Source of the DNA: Leisingera sp. S132
GTDB taxonomy: Bacteria; Pseudomonadota; Alphaproteobacteria; Rhodobacterales; Rhodobacteraceae
NCBI RefSeq assembly: GCF_025144465.1
Contig: NZ_CP083553.1
Coordinates: 826,501-890,500, forward strand
Length of the DNA: 64,000 nt
Reading direction: 5' to 3'
Shown here: positions 1-8,686 of the stretch, piece by piece
Layout: every line of letters starts with the position of its first letter
Numbering within the stretch: the stretch's first letter is position 1
Translations under genes and position numbers: made by a program
Notes under the pieces: generated by a model
Told to the model about the DNA's origin: nothing
Database searches by the model: none
The model's input: the letters and a program-made list of their open reading frames with translations, nothing else

Positions 1-553
1 TGCGGTTTTCCATCTTGCCCAGCAGGATCAGGTTGGAGCGCGCCACGCGGCTATGGGCAATGTCGCCGCAGATTGCGATGTTCAGCCGGTGCAGCCGGCC
101 CTTGGAGCGGCGGATGGTCAGCGCATCCAGCAGCGCCTGGGTCGGGTGCTCATGCTTGCCGTCGCCGGCGTTCAGAACTGCGCAGTTCACTTTCTGGGCC
201 AGCAGATCCACCGCACCGGAATGCGGGTGGCGCACGACCAGCAGGTCCGGGTGCATCGCATTCAGCGTCATCGCCGTGTCGATCAGGGTTTCGCCTTTTT
301 TGATCGAGGACGCCTGCATCGCCATGTTCATCACATCGGCGCCCAGCCGCTTGCCCGCCAGCTCGAAAGAGGCCTGAGTGCGGGTGGAGTTCTCAAAGAA
401 CATGTTGATCTGTGTGAGCCCCGCCAGCACGTCGGAATGCTTTTCCGGGCGGCGGTTCAGCGCCACATAGTCGTCGGCCAGATCGAGGATCGCGGTGATC
501 TCATGCGGCTTCAGCGGTTCGATGCCAAGCAAATGGCGGTGTTCGAAGGACAT
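1..553 (-). CDS. pyrB: Aspartate carbamoyltransferase catalytic subunit (partial, 3' end off the left edge)
   Basis: The first ~184 residues are visible, beginning [14 protein letters not shown] at the ATG at 553. The protein condenses carbamoyl phosphate with aspartate in de novo pyrimidine synthesis in the cytoplasm. The carbamoyl-phosphate loop FFENSTRT and the later [10 protein letters not shown] motif, both diagnostic of aspartate/ornithine transcarbamylases, are intact, and the length before HPTQ fits PyrB. The gene reads leftwards and runs off the window, so the aspartate-binding C-terminal domain is not seen. It is divergent from the uracil-DNA glycosylase gene; the 186-bp gap between them holds a perfect 18-bp palindrome and a copy of the GAGTATTT repeat. 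Confidence 0.95.
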   Translation of the reverse strand, partial: MSFEHRHLLGIEPLKPHEITAILDLADDYVALNRRPEKHSDVLAGLTQINMFFENSTRTQASFELAGKRLGADVMNMAMQASSIKKGETLIDTAMTLNAMHPDLLVVRHPHSGAVDLLAQKVNCAVLNAGDGKHEHPTQALLDALTIRRSKGRLHRLNIAICGDIAHSRVARSNLILLGKMENR

Positions 554-622
554 ATGGGGCAGCTCCGCTTGATTTGCCGGTTCTTATAGGCGGGGCAGGC
601 GGATGCGGCAAGGCAGAGCAGG

Positions 623-640
623 CGAGGGGCCGGCCCCTCG
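623..640. repeat. Perfect 18-bp palindrome between pyrB and the UDG gene
   Basis: CGAGGGGCCGGCCCCTCG is self-complementary over its whole length. It lies between two divergent genes, so it is not an obvious terminator for either, and no T-tract follows. It sits just 5' of the repeat box at 645. Confidence 0.5.
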
Positions 641-644
641 CGCT

Positions 645-672
645 CCCCGGAGTATTTTCTGAAAGATGAAAG
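645..672 (+). repeat. GAGTATTT box, copy 1
   Basis: CCCCGGAGTATTTTCTGAAA followed by GATGAAAG. The same word recurs near 21.06, 28.48, 41.72, 41.77 and 57.32 kb, always outside genes, with consensus CCCGGAGTATTTnnn(n)AAAGRTGAAAG. The function is unknown. Confidence 0.6.
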
Positions 673-739
673 GCTTGAATCTGCGGCATGGCCGCGGAGA
701 GGTGTTCCGCTTGCCGGCTGGGCGGAGTAGCTTGGGCGC

Positions 740-1504
740 ATGGAATCGGCATTGGATTACTGGAGCGCGCGGGCGCTGTTGGAGTGGCAGGCGGAGCTTG
801 GCGCCACTGAGGCGCTGTGCGACGAACCTGTCGACCGGTATGCGCTGGAGCAGGCCGCGCCGAAGCCGAAACCGGGTGCGGCTCCCGTGCCGCCGCCCAA
901 GCCCAAGGAGGCGGATCCTGTCGAAGTGGCGCAGAAGGCGGCCAGGGCCGCGGGTTCGCTGCCCGCCCTGCGCGATGCGATGGACGGCTTCAGCCACTGC
1001 GAGCTGAAACGCGGCGCCCGCAATCTGGTGTTCTCCGACGGCCAGGCCGGGGCGCGGGTGATGATCATCGGCGAGGCACCGGGCCGCGACGAGGACCTGC
1101 AGGGCAAGCCGTTTGTCGGCCGCGCCGGGCAGCTTCTGGACAAGATGCTGGAGTCGATCGGCCTCAGCCGCGCCGATAACGTCTATATCACCAATGTGCT
1201 GCCCTGGCGGCCGCCGCAGAACCGCGATCCGCTGCCCGCCGAGATTGCCATGCTGACACCGTTCCTGGAGAGGCATGTGGCGCTGGCTGAGCCCGAGGTG
1301 CTGGTCCTGATGGGCAATATCAGCTGCCAGGCGGTGCTGGGCAAACGCGGCATCACCCGGCTGCGCGGGCAGTGGGACCAGGCCTGGGGCAAGCCGGTCA
1401 TTCCGATGTTTCACCCCGCCTACTTGCTGCGCCAGCCTCCGCAAAAGCGGCTGGCCTGGACCGACCTCCTCGAACTGAAGGCACGGCTTGGGAGCTTGAC
1501 TTAA
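740..1504 (+). CDS. Uracil-DNA glycosylase, family 4-like
   Basis: A 254-aa protein that should remove uracil from DNA to start base-excision repair. The catalytic loop GEAPGRDED (residues 111-119), [12 protein letters not shown] and the HPAYLLRQP motif (H225) match the family 4 superfamily. The N-terminal ~60 residues are a Pro/Lys-rich linker. Classical family 4 enzymes hold a 4Fe-4S cluster with four cysteines; here only C87 and C195 lie in the conserved part, and the usual Cys positions in the 'KCRPPxNRDP...AC' segment read [10 protein letters not shown]...ML. The cluster is therefore probably absent. The start is the ATG at 740. The gene is followed 10 bp later by a phosphoesterase gene on the same strand. 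Confidence 0.9.
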   Translation: MESALDYWSARALLEWQAELGATEALCDEPVDRYALEQAAPKPKPGAAPVPPPKPKEADPVEVAQKAARAAGSLPALRDAMDGFSHCELKRGARNLVFSDGQAGARVMIIGEAPGRDEDLQGKPFVGRAGQLLDKMLESIGLSRADNVYITNVLPWRPPQNRDPLPAEIAMLTPFLERHVALAEPEVLVLMGNISCQAVLGKRGITRLRGQWDQAWGKPVIPMFHPAYLLRQPPQKRLAWTDLLELKARLGSLT

Positions 1505-1513
1505 GGTAATCAC

Positions 1514-2113
1514 ATGAAAATCCTGGCGTTCTCCGATCTGCACCTGTCTGCTCCTCATGCAGCGGATATCGTGGCGGCCAGTGCGGGTGCGGATCTGGTG
1601 ATCGGCGCCGGCGATTTCTGCAACATGCGGATGGGAATGGACAGTGCCGTTGCTATGCTGTCGGGGCTTAAGGCGCCGATGGTCGCAGTGCCTGGCAATG
1701 GCGAAAGCGCTGATGAATTGCGCACTGCCGGATTCGCAAATACCGCTGTGCTGCACGGCGAAGGCATTGATGTCGAAGGCCTGCGCCTGTTCGGACTGGG
1801 ATATGGCGTGCCGGAGACTCCTTTTGGCGGCTGGTCCTGCGACCTGAGCGAGGTGCAGGCGGGCGCGATGCTGGCAGCCTGCGATCATGCCGATATCCTG
1901 GTCTCCCATTCGCCGCCCAAGGGCGTCGGGGATGTGACGTCCGGCGGGCTTTCCGTTGGCTCCACCTCGGTCCGCGCAGCAGCGAAACGGATCCAGCCGC
2001 AGCTCTTGCTGTGCGGCCATGTGCATGATTGCTGGGGATTTCGCGGCGATCTAGGAAAGACTCAGGTGGCCAACCTAGGCCCCGGAATAAATTGGTTCGA
2101 GGTGGAGCCGTGA
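1514..2113 (+). CDS. Metallophosphoesterase family protein
   Basis: A 199-aa calcineurin-like phosphoesterase. The dimetal-site motifs appear in order: SDLH at the N-terminus, GAGDF, GNGE (most relatives have GNHE), SHSPPKG and a C-terminal CGHVHD. The substrate cannot be told from sequence; single-domain relatives act on phosphodiesters or nucleotides. The replacement of His by Gly in the GNHE motif may alter activity. The stop overlaps the GTG start of the next gene (GTGA), which suggests translational coupling. UDG, this gene, lysE-like and moaB form a tight same-strand run. Confidence 0.85.
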   Translation: MKILAFSDLHLSAPHAADIVAASAGADLVIGAGDFCNMRMGMDSAVAMLSGLKAPMVAVPGNGESADELRTAGFANTAVLHGEGIDVEGLRLFGLGYGVPETPFGGWSCDLSEVQAGAMLAACDHADILVSHSPPKGVGDVTSGGLSVGSTSVRAAAKRIQPQLLLCGHVHDCWGFRGDLGKTQVANLGPGINWFEVEP

Positions 2114-2730
2114 TTGATCCTGTGACCCTGCTGGCTTTTGTCCCCGCAGCGCTGGCGCTGAACCTGACGCCGGGCGCAGACATGATGTTCTGCCTCGGCC
2201 AGGGGTTGCGCTCCGGCCGCGCGGCAGCCGTGGCCGCCAGCGCCGGCATATCGGCAGGCAGCATGGTGCATGTGACGCTGGCCGGACTGGGGCTGGGGGC
2301 TGTGGTCTCTGCCATGCCCGCACTTTTTGACGTCATCCGGTGGATCGGTGTGGGGTATCTCCTTTTCCTCGCCTGGGGCGCTTTGCGCAAAGGGGCAGCC
2401 CGGGCGAATGCGCCGGCGGTGCCGGTCCGGCGGGCGTTCCGCGCCGGCTTCCTCGTCAACCTGGCAAATCCCAAGGTGATCCTGTTCGTTCTTGCTTTCG
2501 TGCCCCAATTCGTGCGGCCGGAGGCAGGGCCGGTGCTTGCGCAATTCCTGGTCTTCGGGCTGATCCTGGCCGCAGGCGGGTTTGTCATAAACGGGCTGGT
2601 GGGCATTTTTGCAGGCCAAGCCGGACGGCAGCTGACCGGTTCGCCGGTTTTTGCGCGCTGGCTGGGCCGGGTCTCGGCCGGAATTTTTGCAGGGCTGGCC
2701 GTTCGGCTGGCAATCATGGAGAGGGCGTAG
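2110..2730 (+). CDS. LysE family amino-acid exporter
   Basis: A 206-aa inner-membrane protein of the LysE/RhtB translocator family, which exports amino acids or their derivatives. The family signature NLTPGADMMFCLGQGLRSG follows the first hydrophobic segment. About six membrane helices are visible, ending at LARLAI-like residues near the C-terminus, and NLANPKVILF is the conserved half-repeat. I start it at GTG 2110, four bases inside the preceding gene, because this restores the usual MIDPVTLLAF N-terminus. The exported substrate is not predictable. The stop codon directly abuts the ATG of moaB. Confidence 0.88.
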   Translation: MIDPVTLLAFVPAALALNLTPGADMMFCLGQGLRSGRAAAVAASAGISAGSMVHVTLAGLGLGAVVSAMPALFDVIRWIGVGYLLFLAWGALRKGAARANAPAVPVRRAFRAGFLVNLANPKVILFVLAFVPQFVRPEAGPVLAQFLVFGLILAAGGFVINGLVGIFAGQAGRQLTGSPVFARWLGRVSAGIFAGLAVRLAIMERA

Positions 2731-3273
2731 ATGTCCCGTATCGACCAAAGCATGGAATTCATCCCGGTCCGCATTGCTGTTCTGACGGTCTCGGATACCC
2801 GCAGAATGGAGGACGACCGCTCCGGCCAGGTGCTGGCCGACCGGCTGCGGGAGGCAGGCCACACCCTGGCCGACCGTAAGATCATCCCCGATGAACGGGC
2901 CGATATCGCCGCGCAGTTGCGCGTCTGGATCGCTGATCCCAAAGTGGACGTGGTGATATCCACCGGCGGCACCGGCCTGACGGGACGCGACGTGACGGTG
3001 GAAGCGCACCGCGATGTCTACGAGAAAGAGATCGAAGCTTTCGGCACCGTCTTTACCATGGTCTCGATGCAGAAGATCGGCACCAGCGCGGTGCAGTCGC
3101 GGGCCACTGGCGGGGTGGCGGGCGGCACATACCTGTTTGCGCTGCCCGGCAGCCCCGGTGCTTGCAAGGACGGCTGGGATGAAATCCTGTCAAAACAGCT
3201 CGATTACCGCCACCGGCCCTGCAATTTCGTGGAAATCATGCCCAGATTGGAGGAACATCTGCGACGGAAGTAA
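2731..3273 (+). CDS. moaB: Molybdenum cofactor biosynthesis protein B
   Basis: A 180-aa MoaB/Mog-fold protein. It binds molybdopterin; in bacteria this family either adenylylates MPT (MogA activity) or has an undefined related role. LTVSDTR near the N-terminus, the STGGTGLTGRDVTVEA loop and LPGSPGACKDGWDEIL mark the MPT-binding domain. It immediately follows the LysE gene with a GGAGAGGG ribosome-binding site inside that gene's end. The rest of the Mo-cofactor genes (fdhD, mobA, mobB, moeA) are ~14 kb downstream, so this copy is separated from its pathway partners. Confidence 0.92.
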   Translation: MSRIDQSMEFIPVRIAVLTVSDTRRMEDDRSGQVLADRLREAGHTLADRKIIPDERADIAAQLRVWIADPKVDVVISTGGTGLTGRDVTVEAHRDVYEKEIEAFGTVFTMVSMQKIGTSAVQSRATGGVAGGTYLFALPGSPGACKDGWDEILSKQLDYRHRPCNFVEIMPRLEEHLRRK

Positions 3274-3399
3274 CCGTGCGCGGCGTGTAACCTCGCAAAC
3301 CCGTGCGGAAAATCCTATATTTCCAAGCGGGCGCAAGGCTTTTGCGCTTTGGCTGGCCGCACGCGGGCCCGGCAGCAGCCGCCACCAGAAGGGAGAGAC

Positions 3400-4854
3400 A
3401 TGCGCTTTTTGCGTCAAAGTTTGATGGGGCTTTTCCTGGCGTCGCTGACGGCGGCCCTGCTGCTTTATGCCGGGCAGATGATCTTTGGCGCCATTGAGGC
3501 GCAGCTCAACGCGGAACGAAAGCCGCCGCCGGTGCGCGAGCGTGTGTTTGCGGTCAATGTGGTGACCGCGGACCTGCAGACTGTGGCGCCGGAACTGACC
3601 GCTTTTGGCCGCGTGGAAAGCCGCCGCACTCTGGAACTGCGTACTGCTGCGGGCGGCCGGGTTGTGCAGCTGTCTGAGGATTTCGAGGAAGGCGGTGCCG
3701 TCCGTGCGGGCGAGGTGCTTGTGCAAGTCGATCCGGCAGATGCCCAGGCCGCAGTGGACCGGGCCGAGGCCGACATGATGGATGCCCGCGCCGAAGAACG
3801 CGACGCGGGGCGGGCCCTGATCCTGGCGCAGGACGAGCTGCAGGCGACCCAGGACCAGGCCCAACTGCGCGAGCGGGCCTTCCAGCGGCAGGTGGATTTG
3901 CAGGAACGCGGTGTCGGCACCGCCGCCACGGTCGAAACCGCGGAACTTGCCGCGGTTCAGGCCCGTCAAACCGTGATCTCGCGCCGCCAGGCGGTCAGCC
4001 AGGCAGAGGCGCGCGCCGATCAGGCTGCAACCCGGGTGGCCCGGGCGCAGATTGCGCTGGATGAGGCGCGGCGTGATCTTGAGGACACCACCATCAAGGC
4101 AGGCTTCGACGGCACCCTGCAATCGGTCAGCCTGGTGCAGGGGCGGCTTGTGTCTGCCAATGAAAAGCTCGCGGATCTGGTTGATCCGGACCTGCTGGAA
4201 GTGGCGTTCCGGGTCTCCACCGCACAATATGCCCGGTTGCTGGACAGCAGCGGCCGCCTGCTGGAGGCTCCTGTAAGGGTAACGCTGGATGCGGCCGGGG
4301 CTGGTCTCAGCGCAACCGGGCGGATCTCCCGCGCCAGCGGTGCGGCTGGGGACGGGCAGACCGGGCGGCTGGTCTATGCCAGCCTGAATGCGGCTCCCGG
4401 GTTCAAACCGGAAGATTTCGTGACAGTTCACGTGACAGAGCCTGAGGTTCGCGCGGTCGCACGGGTCCCTGCCTCCGCGTTTGGTGCCGACGGCACCGTC
4501 TTGCTGCTGGGCGAGGGGGACCGGCTTGAGGCGCTGCCCGTCGAGCTGGTGCGCCGTCAGGGCGATGACGTGCTGATCCGCGGCTCAGGGCTGGAAGGAC
4601 GCGAAGTTGTGACCGGCCGCACACCCTTGCTGGGGGCCGGCATCAAGGTGCGCCCCTTGCGGCAGGGCGCAGAAGCGCAGGCGCTGCCCGATCTGATCGA
4701 ACTCACGGAGGAGCGGCGCGCGCGGCTGGTGGCTCTGGTTGAGGGCAACAGCCGGATGCCCTCTGAGATGAAGGCGAAAATGCTTCAGCAGCTGGCAGAG
4801 GCCAAGGTGCCGGCACAGCTGATCAGCCGGATTGAATCCCGGATGGGAGGCTGA
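3400..4854 (+). CDS. Efflux RND transporter periplasmic adaptor subunit
   Basis: A 484-aa membrane-fusion protein linking an RND pump to an outer-membrane channel. An N-terminal membrane anchor (about residues 8-28, LMGLFLASLTAALLLYAG) precedes a split lipoyl/barrel-sandwich domain. A long Ala/Gln/Glu-rich coiled-coil hairpin (about residues 115-225), a beta-barrel domain and a membrane-proximal domain follow. I prefer the ATG at 3400, preceded by GGGAGAG, over an in-frame ATG 17 codons upstream that would put a hydrophilic extension before the anchor. The pump gene starts 5 bp after the stop, so the pair forms an operon. The substrate is unknown. Confidence 0.9.
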   Translation: MRFLRQSLMGLFLASLTAALLLYAGQMIFGAIEAQLNAERKPPPVRERVFAVNVVTADLQTVAPELTAFGRVESRRTLELRTAAGGRVVQLSEDFEEGGAVRAGEVLVQVDPADAQAAVDRAEADMMDARAEERDAGRALILAQDELQATQDQAQLRERAFQRQVDLQERGVGTAATVETAELAAVQARQTVISRRQAVSQAEARADQAATRVARAQIALDEARRDLEDTTIKAGFDGTLQSVSLVQGRLVSANEKLADLVDPDLLEVAFRVSTAQYARLLDSSGRLLEAPVRVTLDAAGAGLSATGRISRASGAAGDGQTGRLVYASLNAAPGFKPEDFVTVHVTEPEVRAVARVPASAFGADGTVLLLGEGDRLEALPVELVRRQGDDVLIRGSGLEGREVVTGRTPLLGAGIKVRPLRQGAEAQALPDLIELTEERRARLVALVEGNSRMPSEMKAKMLQQLAEAKVPAQLISRIESRMGG

Positions 4855-4859
4855 ACCCC

Positions 4860-7800
4860 ATGGCGCGCAGGCTTCCCCGGCAGGCCCGCGGGCTGTTCAG
4901 CTATTTCACCCGCCACCGCACCGCGGCCAACCTTCTGCTGGTGATCATGCTGGTGCTGGGCGCGGCGGCGATGCCCAACATGCGGGCGCAGTTCTTCCCG
5001 GATGTGATCGTCGAAAGCGTCACCGTCACCGTCGAATGGGAGGGCGCCGGTCCCGAGGACGTGGACAGCGCCATTGTGCAGGTGCTGGAGCCTGCGCTGC
5101 TGGCCGTTGACGGGGTGGAGGAGACCTCCTCCATCTCCCGCGAGGGACTGGCCACGCTGACTCTGGAATTTGAGCCCGGTTCCGATATGGGGCAGGCTAC
5201 AGACGATGTGCAGACCGCAGTGGACGGCATCACCACTTTGCCGGAAGAGGCGGAAGAGCCGGAAGTGCGCCGCGGCGCTTGGCGGGACCGGGTGACAGAT
5301 GTGGTGATCACCGGCCCGGTCGGGGCCGGGCAGCTTGGCCTTTTTGCAGATGAACTGGTTGTGCGACTCTTTGAGGCCGGCGTTACCCGCACCACAATCC
5401 GCGGCGTGGCCGCGCCGGAAACCATCGTCGAGGTGCCGACTGCCAAGCTGATCACACACGACATCACCATGCGCGAGATCGCAGAAGCGATTGCGGCTGA
5501 GGTCGATGCCGACCCTGCAGGTGATGTGTCCGGCGCCAATGCCCGTGTGCGCACCGGCAGCGAGAAGCGTAAGCCGGATGAGCTGGCGGCCATCGTGCTG
5601 CGCACCAATGCCGATGGCTCCGTGCTGACCGTCGGTGATGCGGCGCAGATCCGGGTCGAGGGCGTGGACCGCAACCGCTCCTACTTCGTGGATGATAACC
5701 CGGCGATGTCGATCCGGGTGGACCGCTCCGATCAGGGCAACGCCATCCGCCTGCAGGCACAGGTGCAGGAGGTTGTAGACGAAATGCAGGCCAGCCTTCC
5801 GCAGGGAGTGACAGCTGAGCTGATCCGCACCCGGGCTCAATCCATCACCGACCGTCTGGATATCCTGGTAGACAACGGCCTGATGGGGCTTGGCCTGGTG
5901 CTGTGCCTCCTTTTCCTGTTCCTCAACACCCGCATCGCCTTTTGGGTGGCAATGGGCATCCCGGCCTCGATGTTTGCCGCCGTGGCGCTGATGTATGCCG
6001 CCGGGATCACCATCAACATGGTCAGCCTGTTCGGCCTGATCATCACCCTGGGCATCGTGGTGGATGACGCCATCGTGGTTGGCGAACATGCCGATTTCCG
6101 TGTGCGCCGGCTTGGCGAAAGCCCGATGCAAGCGGCCGAGAATGCTGCCCGGCGCATGGCGATGCCGGTCTTTGCTGCAACCCTTACCACCATCATCGCC
6201 TTCTTCGGCCTTACCCTCGTGGGCGGGCGGTTTGGCGAGCTGATCCGCGACATCCCCTTTACCGTGATTGCGGTGCTGGCGGCCTCGCTGGTGGAGTGCT
6301 TCCTGATCCTGCCCAACCATCTGGCGCACGCGCTGACCCATGCCCAGGCGCGCCACTGGTATGATTGGCCGAACCGGATGGTGAACCGCGGGTTCCGCTG
6401 GCTGCGCGACCATGCCTTCCGGCCTCTGATGGGCTGCATTGTCACCGCGCGCTACGCCGTTCTGGCAGGGGCGCTGGCAATCCTGGCCAGCCAGGCCGCA
6501 CTGTTCATCAACGGCGATGTGCAATGGCGCTTTTTCAACGCGCCGGAGCGCGGATCGGTCACCGGCAACTTCGCCATGGTGGAGGGCGCCAGCCGCGCCG
6601 ACACAATGGCGATGATGCACGAGATGCAGCGAGCAACCGAGGCGCTGGGCGCTGAGTACGCCGAACGTTACGGCCGCAACCCGCTGGACTTTGTGATGGC
6701 CGAGGCGGGCGGCAATGCCGGCCGAGGCCTCAGCGGGGTGGAGGCCAAGGACGCCGACCTTCTGGGCGGTATCTCGATTGAACTGATCGACGCCGACCTG
6801 CGCCCCTATTCCAGCTTTGCCTTTGTCGCGGAGTTGCAGGAGCGCGTGGTGCGCCATCCGATGGTCGAGACAGTCTCGTTCCGCAGCTGGCGGTCGGGGC
6901 CGGGCGGCGACGCACTGGATGTGCAGTTCTCTGGCCCCAGCGTGCAAGTGCTGAAAGGCGCCTCCGAAGATCTGAAAACCGCACTTCTGCGGTTTCCTGA
7001 AGTCTCTGCAGTTGAGGACAATCTCGCCTACGACAAGGAAGAAGTGATCCTCGACCTCACCCCGCAGGGACAGGCGCTGAACTTTACCATTGGCAGCCTG
7101 GGCCAGGCGCTTCGGGCGCGGCTCAACGGGATTGAGGCGGCGACCTATCCCGACGGCCCGCGCAGCGCCACAATCCGGGTGGAACTGCCGAAGAATGAGC
7201 TGACCGCCGATTTCCTGGAGCGCACCCTGATGCGGGCCCCCAGCGGCGTCTATGTGCCGCTTGCAGATATCGTCTCGGTCACCCAGCGCACCGGTTTCTC
7301 CACCGTGCGCCGCGAAAACGGCATCCGGGTGATCAGCGTGACCGGCGATATCTCAGAGGACGATCCTGCGCGCGCCGAGGCGGTGACGCAAGCGCTGCAG
7401 AACGAGATCCTGCCGAACATTGCCAGCGAGCGGCAGGTGGAATGGCGCCTGTCCGGTCTGGCAGAGCAGGAACAGACGTTCCTCCAGGAGGCGGGCACCG
7501 GCCTGATCCTCTGCCTCACCGGCATCTACTTGGTGCTGTCCTGGATCTTTGCCAGCTGGACCCGTCCGCTGGTGGTGATGGCGATCATCCCCTTTGGCCT
7601 CGTCGGCACCATCTGGGGCCACTACGTGTGGGAGGTGCCGCTGAGCATGTTCACTGTGGTTGGCCTGTTGGGAATGACCGGGATCATCATCAACGATTCC
7701 ATCGTGCTGGTAACCACCATCGACCAGTATGCGCAGGACCGCGGCTTGATCCCGTCCATCATCGACGCGGCGGCGGACCGGCTGCGCCCGGTGATGCTGA

Positions 7801-8255
7801 CCACCATGACCACGGTGCTGGGGCTCGCGCCTTTGTTGTTTGAACGTTCCCAGCAGGCGCAGTTCCTGAAGCCCACGGTGATCACCCTGGTCTATGGCTT
7901 GGGGTTCGGGATGTTCCTGGTGCTGCTGGTGGTGCCGGCGCTGGTGGCAATGCAGCGCGACCTGTCGCGGCCGTTCACCTCGCTGCGCCGCGCGCTGCGG
8001 CAGGGGGCAGGGCGCCTGCGCTGGCTGGTACTGGGCACCGCTCTGGCTCAACTGGGCTGGCTGGTGCTGACGCTGGGCTGGGCGATGGCATCCGGCGCTT
8101 TGCATCCCGCACTGCGGATGATCCCGGCACTGGCTGCAATGGAGCCGGTGCGGGCCGGATTGCTGGCGTTCCTTCTGGGGGCCTTCGCGCTGGCACTGCT
8201 TGCCTATGCAGCGGGCGGAATTGCCTACCGGCTCAACGCCCGCCAGCGGGCCTGA
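4860..8255 (+). CDS. Efflux RND transporter permease subunit (AcrB/HAE1-like)
   Basis: A 1131-aa proton-driven inner-membrane pump. The N-terminal TM1 (RTAANLLLVIMLVLGAAAMP) is followed by the first porter domain. TM4 carries the proton-relay pair in GIVVDDAIVVGEH, and the second half carries GIIINDSIVLVTTID in TM10. After the usual final helix (LVLLVVPALVAMQRDL) there is an extra ~110-residue tail with two or three more hydrophobic segments, making it ~80-100 residues longer than typical HAE1 pumps. No outer-membrane factor gene is adjacent. The last 31 bp overlap the convergent Nudix gene. Confidence 0.92.
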   Translation: MARRLPRQARGLFSYFTRHRTAANLLLVIMLVLGAAAMPNMRAQFFPDVIVESVTVTVEWEGAGPEDVDSAIVQVLEPALLAVDGVEETSSISREGLATLTLEFEPGSDMGQATDDVQTAVDGITTLPEEAEEPEVRRGAWRDRVTDVVITGPVGAGQLGLFADELVVRLFEAGVTRTTIRGVAAPETIVEVPTAKLITHDITMREIAEAIAAEVDADPAGDVSGANARVRTGSEKRKPDELAAIVLRTNADGSVLTVGDAAQIRVEGVDRNRSYFVDDNPAMSIRVDRSDQGNAIRLQAQVQEVVDEMQASLPQGVTAELIRTRAQSITDRLDILVDNGLMGLGLVLCLLFLFLNTRIAFWVAMGIPASMFAAVALMYAAGITINMVSLFGLIITLGIVVDDAIVVGEHADFRVRRLGESPMQAAENAARRMAMPVFAATLTTIIAFFGLTLVGGRFGELIRDIPFTVIAVLAASLVECFLILPNHLAHALTHAQARHWYDWPNRMVNRGFRWLRDHAFRPLMGCIVTARYAVLAGALAILASQAALFINGDVQWRFFNAPERGSVTGNFAMVEGASRADTMAMMHEMQRATEALGAEYAERYGRNPLDFVMAEAGGNAGRGLSGVEAKDADLLGGISIELIDADLRPYSSFAFVAELQERVVRHPMVETVSFRSWRSGPGGDALDVQFSGPSVQVLKGASEDLKTALLRFPEVSAVEDNLAYDKEEVILDLTPQGQALNFTIGSLGQALRARLNGIEAATYPDGPRSATIRVELPKNELTADFLERTLMRAPSGVYVPLADIVSVTQRTGFSTVRRENGIRVISVTGDISEDDPARAEAVTQALQNEILPNIASERQVEWRLSGLAEQEQTFLQEAGTGLILCLTGIYLVLSWIFASWTRPLVVMAIIPFGLVGTIWGHYVWEVPLSMFTVVGLLGMTGIIINDSIVLVTTIDQYAQDRGLIPSIIDAAADRLRPVMLTTMTTVLGLAPLLFERSQQAQFLKPTVITLVYGLGFGMFLVLLVVPALVAMQRDLSRPFTSLRRALRQGAGRLRWLVLGTALAQLGWLVLTLGWAMASGALHPALRMIPALAAMEPVRAGLLAFLLGAFALALLAYAAGGIAYRLNARQRA

Positions 8256-8686
8256 GCCAGCCGCGCCACGTCGCCGACCTGATCCAGAAGCTGCAATCCG
8301 CGGGTCTCGATCTCTGCGACCGGGATCCATTCGGCCTGCTCGGCGTCATCATCCGGCACCGGTTCGCCGCTCACGTGTTCGCACAGCACCACGGTCAGCA
8401 GATACTGCCGTTGCGCCATGCCGGACGCATCGCGCGAGATCACATCCACATTGGTGAGATACTCCAGCGTCCGGGCGGTCACGCCGGTCTCCTCCATCAG
8501 TTCGCGTGCCGCGGCCTGCAGGGCGGTCTCGCCCATCTCCACATGACCGCCGGGAAAACCCCACCAGCCCGCGTTCGGCTCCTTGCCGCGCTGCACCAGG
8601 ATCACGTGGTCCTGCCCGCCGGAGTGGCGGCAGACCACGGCTATGGTGCCCAGAACCGGGCGGGCAAGATGGCCGGGTTCGCTCAT
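8225..8686 (-). CDS. Nudix hydrolase
   Basis: A 153-aa single-domain Nudix protein, expected to hydrolyse a nucleoside diphosphate linked to another moiety. The Nudix box GX5EX7REUXEEXGU is complete: GGHVEMGETALQAAARELME then ETGV. The LVQRGKEPNAGWWGFPGG approach is typical of the MutT/ADP-ribose-pyrophosphatase type, but the substrate is not determinable. The start ATG overlaps the stop of the upstream DsbD-alpha-like gene (ATGA), implying coupled translation. The 3' end overlaps the RND pump gene, which runs the other way, by 31 bp. Confidence 0.92.
   Translation of the reverse strand: MSEPGHLARPVLGTIAVVCRHSGGQDHVILVQRGKEPNAGWWGFPGGHVEMGETALQAAARELMEETGVTARTLEYLTNVDVISRDASGMAQRQYLLTVVLCEHVSGEPVPDDDAEQAEWIPVAEIETRGLQLLDQVGDVARLAQARWRALSR

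Noticed and set aside
584-2026. A 480-codon minus-strand frame opposite the UDG and phosphoesterase genes
   Set aside because: It lies antisense to two genes with clear motifs, is rich in His/Arg/Gln of the type produced by reading GC-rich genes backwards, and matches no family.
4785-6947. A 720-codon minus-strand frame under the RND genes
   Set aside because: High-GC antisense shadow; no motif, no ribosome-binding site, and the plus strand has unambiguous adaptor and pump genes.
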